Below are positions 42,619 through 51,011 of a stretch of DNA of 64,000 bases, piece after piece. The DNA is from Chitinophagaceae bacterium. GTDB lineage: Bacteria > Bacteroidota > Bacteroidia > Chitinophagales > Chitinophagaceae. Position 1 is the stretch's first letter, and each line of letters opens with the position of its first letter. The DNA is taken from positions 87,646 through 151,645 of the forward strand of contig CANFKC010000007.1 of the NCBI GenBank assembly GCA_947447265.1, in the 5' to 3' direction. The notes under the pieces were generated by a model. The model made no database searches. It worked only from the letters and a program-made list of their open reading frames with translations, and had not been told where the DNA came from. The position numbers were made by a program, and so were the translations under genes.

Positions 42619-44496
42619 ATGAAAATTTCCCTGGCCCGTATACTGGCGGTATTTGCAGTAGTTATCAGTGCCTGGTTTTTTGTTGACTATGGAAAAGATA
42701 CCTACCCTTTCTATGGAGATGCAATGGGCTACTACATGTATCTGCCTGCCACGTTTATTTACCATAATAATGATGCGCTGGATTCGTTGCCCGCTGACAG
42801 GCACTTCGACTACACCATACGTACCTATTTGACCACAATAGGTAAAGGCCCCCGCACCCCGAAGGGCTATATTATAAGCAAGTATACTTATGGTGTGGCG
42901 GCTTTGGAAATGCCTTTTTTCCTGATTGCGCATGGTATAGAAAAAGTAAGTGGAAAAGAGGGAAGCGGCTATTCGGGTACCTATGGAATGGCCATTAAAT
43001 TATCAAGCATGTTTTATGCCCTGCTGGGCCTTATACTTTCTTATAAAATACTCACCACTTTTTTTAGTAAACAATTGGCGCTCACCGGCACCGTGCTAAT
43101 ATTTATTGGCACTAATCTTTTCTGGTTTGCTATTTACCAGCAGGGTATGGCGCATGTGCCGCTGTTCTTTTTGTATGCCTTGCTTATTTATCTCACCATT
43201 ATACTTCACCAGCGGCCTAAGTTGCTATTATTTGGTTTGCTCGGCTGCACTGCCGGCCTGATAACAGTAATAAGGCCAACTGACATTGCCTGTCTGCTGA
43301 TACCATTGCTATACAATGTATATAGCCGTGAATCGTTACGGGAACAATTGCGGTTTTTACGGGCCAATTTTATTGGGCTGTTGTGGATGGGGTTGGCGTT
43401 TTGTGTGCCCATAATACCGCAACTTTTATACTGGAAGCAATATGCAGGTAGCTTTTTGTACAACAGTTACGGCAGCGAGGGCTTTAACTGGACCCATCCG
43501 AGAATTTTAGATGGTATGTTCTCATTTGCCAATGGCTGGCTGGCATATACGCCACTAATGGCGTTAGCGTTGGTTGGTTTATTGTTGGCTAAGCAATTCA
43601 GGCATTTGGCACTCGCTATCATCGTTTTGCTACCCGTATACATTTACGTGGTTTATAGTTGGTATTGCTACAATTATATTAACGGGTTTGGCTCAAGGCC
43701 GATGATCCATTTATATGCCTTGCTGGCAATTCCCCTGGTTGCTTTGCTGCAATATGTTGCTACGTCAAAATTTGTGGTAAAGGTGGTTTTGGGATGTGTT
43801 ATTTTCTTTTGTGTAGGCCTTAATCTTGCTTACAGTATGCAGATGATACATGGCATATTGCTCAGTGAAGAATCGAACGCCACTTACAATATGAATATGC
43901 TCTTTAAAATGAGGGCTACCTATAACGACCTCGTTATGTTTGACTTGCAGCAAAAGCAGCCAGATGAGAAAGCAATTACGAAATTAACTGACCTTGCCTG
44001 CCAAAATTATGAGGACTCTGTTTCCGGCTACTATGTAAAGGACACAACTGGCAAAAGCAGGTTTGTTTATCACATGACCGGAGATAGCGATTATCACCCT
44101 AAAAAAATATGGATAGTTTATGACCAGAAAAAATTTGCCGGGGCAAAATGGATAAGGTGCAGTGGAGATTTTATGTGTCCTCAACACTACATTTACAATA
44201 AGCATATTTTTACACTTTTAACCTTGCGGCGAGATAGTGTAACGAATTGGTATGGGTGCAAGATTGACAATAAAATTGGCCTCTGCGAGGGCAATGTACT
44301 GCCTTATGAATTTACGTTTGGTCATGCAGACATTAATAAGTGGGGAAATGTTCATTTCTATGTAAAGATGCCCAATAACCTTGCTGACGGAGATAGGATA
44401 TTGCTGGAGATCTGGAACCTGGCCAGAACGGACATTTACTTTGACAATATTTGCATGAGCCTTTACGGGAATGTGATTGACTCACGGGGAAAATAG
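42619..44496 (+). CDS. multi-pass membrane glycosyltransferase-like protein
   Basis: 625 aa. About 10-12 membrane helices occupy residues 1-415, with a polar loop after helix 1 (YGKDTYPFYGDAMGYYMYLP) that has the acidic/aromatic look of GT39/GT83-type lipid-sugar transferases. The last ~200 residues are a soluble domain ending in a beta-sandwich-like segment (WGNVHFYVKMPNNLADGD). The catalytic Asp is tentative. Likely transfers a sugar from a polyprenyl-phosphate donor to an envelope acceptor. I do not know a named family for this domain combination. Confidence 0.6.
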   Translation: MKISLARILAVFAVVISAWFFVDYGKDTYPFYGDAMGYYMYLPATFIYHNNDALDSLPADRHFDYTIRTYLTTIGKGPRTPKGYIISKYTYGVAALEMPFFLIAHGIEKVSGKEGSGYSGTYGMAIKLSSMFYALLGLILSYKILTTFFSKQLALTGTVLIFIGTNLFWFAIYQQGMAHVPLFFLYALLIYLTIILHQRPKLLLFGLLGCTAGLITVIRPTDIACLLIPLLYNVYSRESLREQLRFLRANFIGLLWMGLAFCVPIIPQLLYWKQYAGSFLYNSYGSEGFNWTHPRILDGMFSFANGWLAYTPLMALALVGLLLAKQFRHLALAIIVLLPVYIYVVYSWYCYNYINGFGSRPMIHLYALLAIPLVALLQYVATSKFVVKVVLGCVIFFCVGLNLAYSMQMIHGILLSEESNATYNMNMLFKMRATYNDLVMFDLQQKQPDEKAITKLTDLACQNYEDSVSGYYVKDTTGKSRFVYHMTGDSDYHPKKIWIVYDQKKFAGAKWIRCSGDFMCPQHYIYNKHIFTLLTLRRDSVTNWYGCKIDNKIGLCEGNVLPYEFTFGHADINKWGNVHFYVKMPNNLADGDRILLEIWNLARTDIYFDNICMSLYGNVIDSRGK

Positions 44497-44674
44497 CTCA
44501 CGCAAAGGCGCTAAGCCGCAATTCAAAAGTCATTCAAGATTTAAGAGGCGCAACTAAAAACGCAGTACAAGGCATAAGCAGATGACACTAACTCAAGAGA
44601 AACAGGTCACGCAAAGGCGCTACGCCACAATACAAAAGTGATTCAAGATTTAAGAGGCGCAACTAAAAACGCAA
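44497..44674 (+). repeat. 68-bp direct repeat, two copies
   Basis: Copies at 44497-44564 and 44607-44674 share CACGCAAAGGCGCTA, GCC-CAAT-CAAAAGT and ATTCAAGATTTAAGAGGCGC followed by AACTAAAAACGCA. They lie 110 bases apart in the 288-base gap between the two membrane-protein genes. No gene here. Confidence 0.75.
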
Positions 44675-44746
44675 TCTAAATCTCAATTCACTGAAAAGAA
44701 CCAGTGTACGGGGGGCTGATTCGGGGAGCGGGATTCAAGCTCAGTG

Positions 44747-44777
44747 TTTGTTCACTCGTCATTTGCAGTTATCTTTA
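44747..44777 (+). promoter_or_regulatory. promoter of the acyltransferase gene
   Basis: TTTG at 44747-44750, 19-base spacer, TATCTTTA at 44770-44777 (one mismatch to TAnnTTTG), then 7 bases to ATG 44785. This implies an almost leaderless mRNA. Confidence 0.5.
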
Positions 44778-44784
44778 AGTCGTT

Positions 44785-45906
44785 ATGGCAGAAAATGTTA
44801 CCTCAAACCCTCCGCGTCACCTTGGCTATCTGGATGCTGCAAGGGGGCTGGCGGCTATAATGGTAATGGTTTACCACTTTATAAATTTCAAATACTTAAA
44901 TACTACGACTGCAAAAGTTGCCGCTACTATATTTAACGGCAGTGATGCGGTTTCGCTGTTCTTTGTTCTGAGTGGTTTTGTATTGTCTTATAAATACGTA
45001 GTGCTTGACCAGCCGCTCGATATTAAGCGGTTTTATGTAACACGCTTTTTCAGGTTATGGCCGGCCTTTTTTGTTACTATAGTGCTGAATGCCATCAATA
45101 CCAATAGGGCTAACCTTGACCTGCACACCCTTGTTGATATTTTCATTAAGAACAAAACCAGCTTTTGGGAAGAGGCTATCCTGATACGTAACCGGGTAAA
45201 TTATTATGGTGCAGGGTGGACGCTCAATCTGGAATTGGCGTTGTCATTTTTTATCCCATTTTGGGTAGTGCTGGCTAAGAAGCATACTAAGGTCATATGC
45301 TGGATGCTGGTGGCCTACCTGCTTATTGGCAACAATATGCGCGACCTGTTCATGTTTCACTTTCATTTTGGCCTGGGTGTGCTCATCAGTTGCCTGTTTA
45401 ACAGCATCAACTCGCTAAGTTTTAAAGAAACGAAGTGGTATAAATACCGTTTTCTATTGTTGCTTGTTGCGTTCCTGCTTTTTTCTATCCGGCATATTGA
45501 CAGGATATGGCCTTTGCCCGGCAAGTATCAATACCTCGCAGGCTATTTTGGTATTGACTTCTTCCACTATACGGCGGTAGCATCGTTCGTTTTTATAGTG
45601 GCTATTATACAAAGCCCTAAGGCGCAAAGCATACTGGAACATGGTATACTGCGGTTTTTCGGTAAAATATCATTTGGCATCTACCTGATGCATTGGGCTG
45701 CTGTGGTTGATGTGTTTGATTATTGGGAACAGGCCAACAGGTTTTTCGGGCATAGGTCAATTGCATTGCTGGCGTTGTTTGTTGTTTATACGGCAATAAC
45801 GTTCGGGCTGGCAACTATACTGCATTATGCGGTAGAGTTGCCTTTTATTAGTTTGGGAAAGCGCATTGCAACGAAGTTGAAACCTTCGTATAATTTTAAT
45901 GGATGA
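44785..45906 (+). CDS. acyltransferase family protein (OafA/YrhL type)
   Basis: 373 aa, about 10 membrane helices. Starts with the family signature LGYLDAARGLAAIMVMVYHF, which contains the catalytic-type His near the end of helix 1, then FVLSGFVLSYKY and the FRLWPAFFVTIV motif. Acyltransferase_3 proteins acetylate surface polysaccharides, lipopolysaccharide or peptidoglycan. The neighbouring glycosyltransferase-like gene suggests a surface glycan as acceptor. Confidence 0.9.
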   Translation: MAENVTSNPPRHLGYLDAARGLAAIMVMVYHFINFKYLNTTTAKVAATIFNGSDAVSLFFVLSGFVLSYKYVVLDQPLDIKRFYVTRFFRLWPAFFVTIVLNAINTNRANLDLHTLVDIFIKNKTSFWEEAILIRNRVNYYGAGWTLNLELALSFFIPFWVVLAKKHTKVICWMLVAYLLIGNNMRDLFMFHFHFGLGVLISCLFNSINSLSFKETKWYKYRFLLLLVAFLLFSIRHIDRIWPLPGKYQYLAGYFGIDFFHYTAVASFVFIVAIIQSPKAQSILEHGILRFFGKISFGIYLMHWAAVVDVFDYWEQANRFFGHRSIALLALFVVYTAITFGLATILHYAVELPFISLGKRIATKLKPSYNFNG

Positions 45907-46029
45907 GTCTTTGCTCTCATCGCTGTGACTACTGTTATTGTTATGTCATCGCAACGCAGGTAAGCGGTATACATCATTCTATTATCAAAATATACTAATT
46001 CTTTTATTTGTGCGTTATGTATGCGGCAA

Positions 46030-47577
46030 ATGAAAAATACGATATCTTTTATCACCCTTATTGCTTTCACCTTTTGGTTGTCGTGCGGCTACGATACAGT
46101 CTGTGCGCAGGTAAATCATTTTTATGGGAAAATGTCGAGGCAGGAGTTGGAGGTGTATCTATCCCGCTCTATGGTCACCGATTTTGACCAGCTGAACCGA
46201 GGTAAAAGAGAGTATTACGACCTTATAAATTTAGCCGCAAAAAGTAATGCGCGTTGCATGCATAACTGCTACGGCTTGGGGTACGCGAGTGAGCTGCCCA
46301 TTAACAAGGGCTATTTTGATAGTGTGCGGAATACGGTGCAGGATATTGGTGCAGCTTATGCAAAGCTTGGCCAGGAGCCGCCGCTGGTTGGCGCAGCAAT
46401 ATGGGAAAAGGTGACGCATGACGTGGATAGCGTTTGGATGAGTGACGAGGTGGTGAATACCTACCATGTGCAGAAACGGCGGTTTATTTTTGACAGCATT
46501 AAGTATGTGAACGATAAAACGACCGGACGCGCTACGCCTGACATCAGCAGGTTAGAAACCCAAATGTATTTTTACTATCTCGCAACAAGGTATATTGACT
46601 GCGGTATAGAGACCCTGCATATGGGTATTATTGAAGATGAAGACCATAACGATGCCGGCCATGTAGCTACATGGGGGCTGCTTTGTAAAATACGCGACTA
46701 CGCGGCCAATCATAACAGGGGATTGGTACTCTTAAATGCAGATTCGTATGGCGTGCGCCTCAAAAACACCGATACGCTGCTTTATGACTATTGCATAGTA
46801 CCGACAAGGGTATCGGGCTACTATTCAGGTAACGACAGTACCTGGACCTCTATGTGGAATTACCATGAATCCGAATTTGGTGGTCCAGGTCAAATAGCGC
46901 ATACGGATTGCAGCCCCTATGGGAAAATACTGGGCGGCTTATCTCCTTTGGGTTGGTATGCTGAAACTATGCCCTACCAGGTGTGGCTGGATAATACGCT
47001 TACCAGTAACTGTAATTGCCTGGTAGCTGCAACCTGCTATACTGTCTATGGTTTCGATGAGATCAGCTGGTTTGCCTTGCAGACGGAAGAGTACCGCAAC
47101 AAATGGTTGTGTTATGCGGCAGCCCGGGTAAATGAGCTGGATAAGAATTGCCATTTTGTAATGCCGGCCCGAAAGATATTTACGCGTCACTGGACGTATT
47201 ACAGCGCAATGAACGGCTATGGCTTTAACCAGGAGAACGCTATCTACCACGCATGGAACGATAAACAAAACGATTGTGAACCTAATAGCAATGTGAATCT
47301 GCGCGAGCTTTGGGGCGATGGTGATGATGTAGGCGTTGTTGTATATCCTAATCCGGTAAAAGACCTTGCTAATATTGTGTACACAGCACCGCCGGGCAAG
47401 ATTGTTACCATAAAAATTGTGGATATTATCGGCAAGACTGTGGCGCAGTTCACCAATGGAAATAATCGGGGTAATTGCACCTGGAATACCGCCGGTGTGC
47501 CAACCGGCGTCTATTTTTGTACAGCCTCCGCTGCCCAGGGAAAAGTGGGGAAATTCAGGATAACAATATTAAAGTAG
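46030..47577 (+). CDS. T9SS type A cargo protein with unknown catalytic-like domain
   Basis: 515 aa from ATG 46030 (MKNTISFITLIAFTFWLSCG); the ATG at 46021 adds three residues. After the signal peptide the body of ~410 residues has alternating strand-helix segments such as CGIETLHMGIIEDEDHNDAG and NRGLVLLNADSYGVRL, reminiscent of a TIM barrel with acidic residues at strand ends. It is rich in Cys and aromatic residues. The end is a type A T9SS domain (VVYPNPVKDLANIVY, VPTGVYFCTA, FRITILK). A glycoside hydrolase-like role is possible but not proven. Strong terminator follows. Confidence 0.78.
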   Translation: MKNTISFITLIAFTFWLSCGYDTVCAQVNHFYGKMSRQELEVYLSRSMVTDFDQLNRGKREYYDLINLAAKSNARCMHNCYGLGYASELPINKGYFDSVRNTVQDIGAAYAKLGQEPPLVGAAIWEKVTHDVDSVWMSDEVVNTYHVQKRRFIFDSIKYVNDKTTGRATPDISRLETQMYFYYLATRYIDCGIETLHMGIIEDEDHNDAGHVATWGLLCKIRDYAANHNRGLVLLNADSYGVRLKNTDTLLYDYCIVPTRVSGYYSGNDSTWTSMWNYHESEFGGPGQIAHTDCSPYGKILGGLSPLGWYAETMPYQVWLDNTLTSNCNCLVAATCYTVYGFDEISWFALQTEEYRNKWLCYAAARVNELDKNCHFVMPARKIFTRHWTYYSAMNGYGFNQENAIYHAWNDKQNDCEPNSNVNLRELWGDGDDVGVVVYPNPVKDLANIVYTAPPGKIVTIKIVDIIGKTVAQFTNGNNRGNCTWNTAGVPTGVYFCTASAAQGKVGKFRITILK

Positions 47578-47583
47578 TGGTAC

Positions 47584-47624
47584 GAAAATGCCTGCAGTTT
47601 TTAGGTGCAGGCATTTTCTCTTTG
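47584..47624 (+). terminator. terminator of the T9SS cargo gene
   Basis: Perfect 13-base stem GAAAATGCCTGCA / TGCAGGCATTTTC with a nine-base loop and a TCTCTTTG tail, starting 6 bases after the stop codon. Confidence 0.85.
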
Positions 47625-47719
47625 TAACAATATACCGGTTGTTGTAATCGCGTCTCCATTACTTTATTTCGCTATCGTCTATTTTTCAGGGGCCTCAATG
47701 AGGGCTTGCGCCGTTCTTT

Positions 47720-47870
47720 TTTCGTGGCGAAAAAGAAAGTAACAAAGAAAAGCGCCACTTTTAGCTATCGCTCCGCGGCTAAAAGAAGCCCTGCGGCGTG
47801 TACTGTTGAATCCCGCAGAAAAAGCGGGACTGCGAAAAGCAGGACTCTAATGTCCGCTATCGCGGCGAAT
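47720..47870 (+). repeat. repeat homologous to the interior of the 297-bp MITE
   Basis: Shares GAAAGTAACAAAGAAAAGCG-like, TATCGCTCCGCG, AAAAGAAGCCC, CGGCGTGT and GTCCGCT-TCGCGGC blocks in the same order as 38962-39074. The MITE ends (CTACCG...) are missing here, so this is either a decayed copy or the parent repeat. The 339-base gap to the MaoC gene has no coding sequence. Confidence 0.65.
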
Positions 47871-47963
47871 TTCGTTGGTTTTTTCAACCGGATTGACTAA
47901 AAAAGAACCGTTGATTTTTTCGCAGGACACTATTTGTTTGTATTTATTATTCAAACGAAAGGG

Positions 47964-48377
47964 TTATTCCCAAACGTATTGTTTCTTGTTCAGCAATAAA
48001 GCTTCGCCGGCAATGGTTTGTTCGCCTGTAGCAGCATCGTATACAGCGCACTCATAGAGTATGCGGTTCTTTTCTTTAAAAATCTCTTTCACTTTTACCA
48101 CCGCTTCGTATTCGGTATTTACGAACATTGGTTTTAGCCATTTAAGGTTCTGGCTCATGTAAATGTGACCATCGAAATACCAGAGTGAGCCGAAAATTTT
48201 GGTAAAAACACTCGCACCCAGGAAGCCGTGCATAATATTGCGGCCAAACATGCTTGCTTTACCTGCCTCTGCATCAATGTGTAGTGGGTTGGTGTCGCCG
48301 CTAATGCGAGCGTAAGTGTCAACATCATCTTGCGTGTAGCTGTACTTGTGGCGGAATTCATCTCCTATCTGTAGCAT
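47964..48377 (-). CDS. MaoC-like (R)-specific enoyl-CoA hydratase, PhaJ type
   Basis: 137 aa from ATG 48377 (MLQIGDEFRHKYSYTQDDVD). Hot-dog fold with the hydratase-2 motif YARISGDTNPLHIDAEAGKA plus FGRNIMHGFLGASV, whose Asp and His are the usual catalytic pair. Such enzymes convert enoyl-CoA to (R)-3-hydroxyacyl-CoA, the monomer for polyhydroxyalkanoate. It is divergent from the PhaE-like gene, which supports a PHA-type link. A fatty-acid or thioester role is the alternative. Confidence 0.85.
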   Translation of the reverse strand: MLQIGDEFRHKYSYTQDDVDTYARISGDTNPLHIDAEAGKASMFGRNIMHGFLGASVFTKIFGSLWYFDGHIYMSQNLKWLKPMFVNTEYEAVVKVKEIFKEKNRILYECAVYDAATGEQTIAGEALLLNKKQYVWE

Positions 48378-48527
48378 ATGTATCAATTTGGGCCTAAAGT
48401 AACAGATTTTAGGTAATTTGAATAGCGATGCCGGTAATTTTTGAGATCATTGGCCTCATACCCCCGGCCCTTTTCCCATTGGGCTACCGTGTGCCAAGAT
48501 TTTTGCCATTAACATGCGTTACATGAT

Positions 48528-48684
48528 ATGCGCCTTAGGCGCTACCGCTTTGTAGCTAAATCACCACCCAATGGGCTATTCCCGCATAGCGGGATACCCT
48601 ATTTTTGCCTGTATTGGGTAGCACCTACGGCGCATAATCCAAAGAAGATGGTGGTTCTACAGAGCGGTAGCGCCTAAGGCGCAT
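48528..48684. repeat. 157-bp inverted-repeat element with 28-bp arms
   Basis: Left arm 48528-48555 (ATGCGCCTTAGGCGCTACCG...) and right arm 48657-48684 (...CGGTAGCGCCTAAGGCGCAT) match inverted at 27 of 28 bases. The spacer holds GCATAGCGGGATACCC and the TTGGGTAGCACCTACGG string also found near 33.0 kb. No gene. It belongs to the CGGTAG hairpin family. The 639-base gap between the MaoC gene and 49017 also holds a CTACCGTG-like match (48484) to the MITE end. Confidence 0.7.
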
Positions 48685-48862
48685 TACAAATTTAGTATGA
48701 TGATAGATGTAGGTACGCGATAGTCCATACCGAAGGGATTGCCAATGTCTGCACAGTCGCGCAGGTGTCCCAAATAATTATTGAATAAATATCGCGTTAG
48801 GTGTAAAAGCACTGGTTCGTAACTATAACTTAATAGTTAAAGCTTGTTTTAACACAGATTTT

Positions 48863-48894
48863 TACATTTGATTAGGAAAAGATACATACCTTTG
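48863..48894 (+). promoter_or_regulatory. tandem -7 boxes of the PhaE-like gene
   Basis: TACATTTG at 48863-48870 and TACCTTTG at 48887-48894, both perfect TAnnTTTG. Each has a TTG/TTTG 16 bases upstream (48844-48846 and 48867-48870). The leader to ATG 49017 is over 100 bases and contains the hairpin ACAATAC / GTATTGT (48921-48943), so post-transcriptional control is possible. Confidence 0.6.
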
Positions 48895-49016
48895 CACCGC
48901 CTAAGGAAAACGGAGGGTAAACAATACGGGGAATTTGTATTGTGCAGCTAAGATAGGCAATGATTCAATTACAACAACAATTCGAAAATATTTTTTTAAA
49001 TTAAATAATAAAAACC

Positions 49017-50561
49017 ATGGCTTTCCAAGACAGCAAAAACTTAGTAGACACACTACTCGACACTCAGAAAAAGGTTGTTGAGAATGTAGTAGAAAGCACT
49101 AAGAAACTGACAAACGGTAATAACCTGATCAATGAAACCATTGAGAAAGGTAGTGATTGGTATAAGAACTGGCTTGAAACCCAGAAGAACTTATTCAATA
49201 AGACAACAGCACAGGCTGAAACAACTACAGAAACTGTAAAGGATAGCTCTTCAAAAATGACTGAATTTTACCAGAACTGGATGAATACTCAGTCAGCTTT
49301 TGCAAAACAGATATTTGAAATGGGCCAGGATTCTGCAAAGAACTTCACTAATGGTTCAACTACTAATAACCCGTTCGCTACATGGCAGAACAGCTTTACG
49401 AATGCTTCAAACCCATTCGCAAATATGTCAAATCCATTTGCAAACATGTCTAACCCATTCACTACTACGAACAATCCGTTCAGCAGCTGGATGAACAACA
49501 TGAGCAATAATAACTGGATGAGCCAGATGCAGCAGGCTAACCCTTTCAGCAATGATATGTTGAAGAAATCAACCGACAACATGACGGCTATGTTCACTGA
49601 ATATACCAACATGCTGGGCAAAACAATGGGTGATTTCCAGAAGAATTTCCAGAACGGTACTGCACAGGATGCTTTCAAAGGCATGATGTCAACTGGCGAA
49701 GGTTTCGCTAAGTTCGCTGAAATGTGGATGCCAATGTTCAAATCTATACAGGACAAGAGTTTCAACATGGATGCTTACAAGCAGATGATGAACCCTGAAC
49801 TGTACAAAGATTTCATGGACAAGTTCTTCGGTTTTTTACCAGAAAACAGCCGCAAACAAATGCACGATATGCAGAACACTATCACTGATAGCCTGAAGCA
49901 TATGACACAGGGCGCTATGGGCGGTTACAACCAGATGCGTGGTATGATGACCAATCTGGGCGGCCAGGCACAGGCGTTTGCAGGCATGAATGATGCTTAC
50001 AACAACTGGAACAACATGATGACTGAAGCGGCAGGTCCTTTCGCTAAAATGGTTACTCCTAACGACCAGACAAAAGCAATACAGGAATGGAGCGAAATCT
50101 CTAAGCGTGTTACCCAGTACAACATTAAAAATGCAGAATTGCAGTACATGGTTTACAACCAGGGTACCAAGGTTATGGACAAGCTTGCTGAAAACATTGC
50201 CGCGAAGATTGAAAACGGTACTGAAGTGAGCAGCATGTTAGGTCTGTACCAGGAGTGGCTGAATATCAGCGACAAGGTTTATATATCATTGTTTGAAAGC
50301 AGTGCTTACAGCGAATTGATGGCTGAAGTTGCGGCTATGAAATTGAGGATTACCAAGGACGTTGAATTGCAGTCAGAAAAAATGTTGAAAGACATTCCGG
50401 TGGCTACAAGGAGCGAAATGGATGAGGTTTACAAAACCATTTACGACCTGAAAAAGAAAGTAAAGCAATTGGAAAAAATGCTGGAACTGGATGGCGAAAT
50501 TAAGCCTGAAGTAAGCGCAGAAGAAAAAACTGCGAAGAAAGCTACTGCTAAGAAAGCATAA
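49017..50561 (+). CDS. PhaE-like protein (PHA synthase III subunit / granule-associated)
   Basis: 514 aa, no signal peptide. Helical throughout, with many Trp, Met and Asn residues. A low-complexity part near residues 125-160 repeats NPFANMS twice and continues with NPF motifs. The C-terminal third fits the PHA_synth_III_E/PhaE pattern: YSELMAEVAAMKLRITKDVE, then IPVATRSEMDEVYKTIYDLK, followed by a short coiled coil. The tail is Lys/Ala-rich (KTAKKATAKKA), as in DNA-binding or granule phasins. PhaE normally pairs with PhaC; no phaC lies in this window. A phasin-like scaffold is the alternative. Confidence 0.72.
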   Translation: MAFQDSKNLVDTLLDTQKKVVENVVESTKKLTNGNNLINETIEKGSDWYKNWLETQKNLFNKTTAQAETTTETVKDSSSKMTEFYQNWMNTQSAFAKQIFEMGQDSAKNFTNGSTTNNPFATWQNSFTNASNPFANMSNPFANMSNPFTTTNNPFSSWMNNMSNNNWMSQMQQANPFSNDMLKKSTDNMTAMFTEYTNMLGKTMGDFQKNFQNGTAQDAFKGMMSTGEGFAKFAEMWMPMFKSIQDKSFNMDAYKQMMNPELYKDFMDKFFGFLPENSRKQMHDMQNTITDSLKHMTQGAMGGYNQMRGMMTNLGGQAQAFAGMNDAYNNWNNMMTEAAGPFAKMVTPNDQTKAIQEWSEISKRVTQYNIKNAELQYMVYNQGTKVMDKLAENIAAKIENGTEVSSMLGLYQEWLNISDKVYISLFESSAYSELMAEVAAMKLRITKDVELQSEKMLKDIPVATRSEMDEVYKTIYDLKKKVKQLEKMLELDGEIKPEVSAEEKTAKKATAKKA

Positions 50562-50582
50562 GTACAATTATTCTGATATAGA

Positions 50583-50616
50583 AATGGGCATCCTCGCAAA
50601 GGGTGCCCATTTTTTG
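50583..50616 (+). terminator. terminator of the PhaE-like gene
   Basis: AATGGGCA (50583-50590) pairs with TGCCCATT (50604-50611), followed by TTTT and G. It starts 21 bases after the stop codon. Confidence 0.8.
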
Positions 50617-50704
50617 TTTTAGTGAATTATCTCCCGTCTTCAAAAACTTATTTCACTTATGCATGGAAACACGAATACAGGTTAATGCAAAGAACGAACA
50701 GAGC

Positions 50705-50876
50705 TAAATTATACCATTTAGACATTAAATCTGCACTAAATGGCTTGTAAAATTAACCACCTCCCCCGAATGAACGCAGCTGAAGTAGCCGCGCTCATTC
50801 GGGTACTCCTCCTTCAAAAGGAGGAGACTGTGTAATTAGCGCAAAGTGTTATTTAAATGTCTAAATGGTATTATTT
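50705..50876. mobile_element. 172-bp MITE-like element with hairpin-rich interior
   Basis: Arms of about 26 bases (left 50705-50730, ATACCATTTAGACATT; right 50850-50876, AATGTCTAAATGGTAT) are inverted copies with two small differences. The interior holds two further hairpins: CCCGAATGA...TCATTCGGG (about 17-base arms, two mismatches) and CTCCTCCTT / AAGGAGGAG. No gene and no clear target duplication. It lies between the PhaE-like gene and fabD. Confidence 0.65.
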
Positions 50877-50956
50877 ATCCCTTTTGACGAATGAGATTGC
50901 TTATATCATCAATCAACCTTAAAATGGGTAAGCTATAGCTGTTGTATTCCATTACA

Positions 50957-50990
50957 TACAGAAGGCATCCCTTGCAGGATGCCTTCTGTA
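50957..50990 (-). terminator. terminator of fabD
   Basis: Perfect 14-base stem TACAGAAGGCATCC / GGATGCCTTCTGTA with a six-base loop, 21 bases beyond the fabD stop codon. The following bases on the minus strand are not T-rich, so it may act partly as an mRNA 3' stabiliser. Confidence 0.65.
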
Positions 50991-51011
50991 CTTTCAATGT
51001 TATTTTGACTG

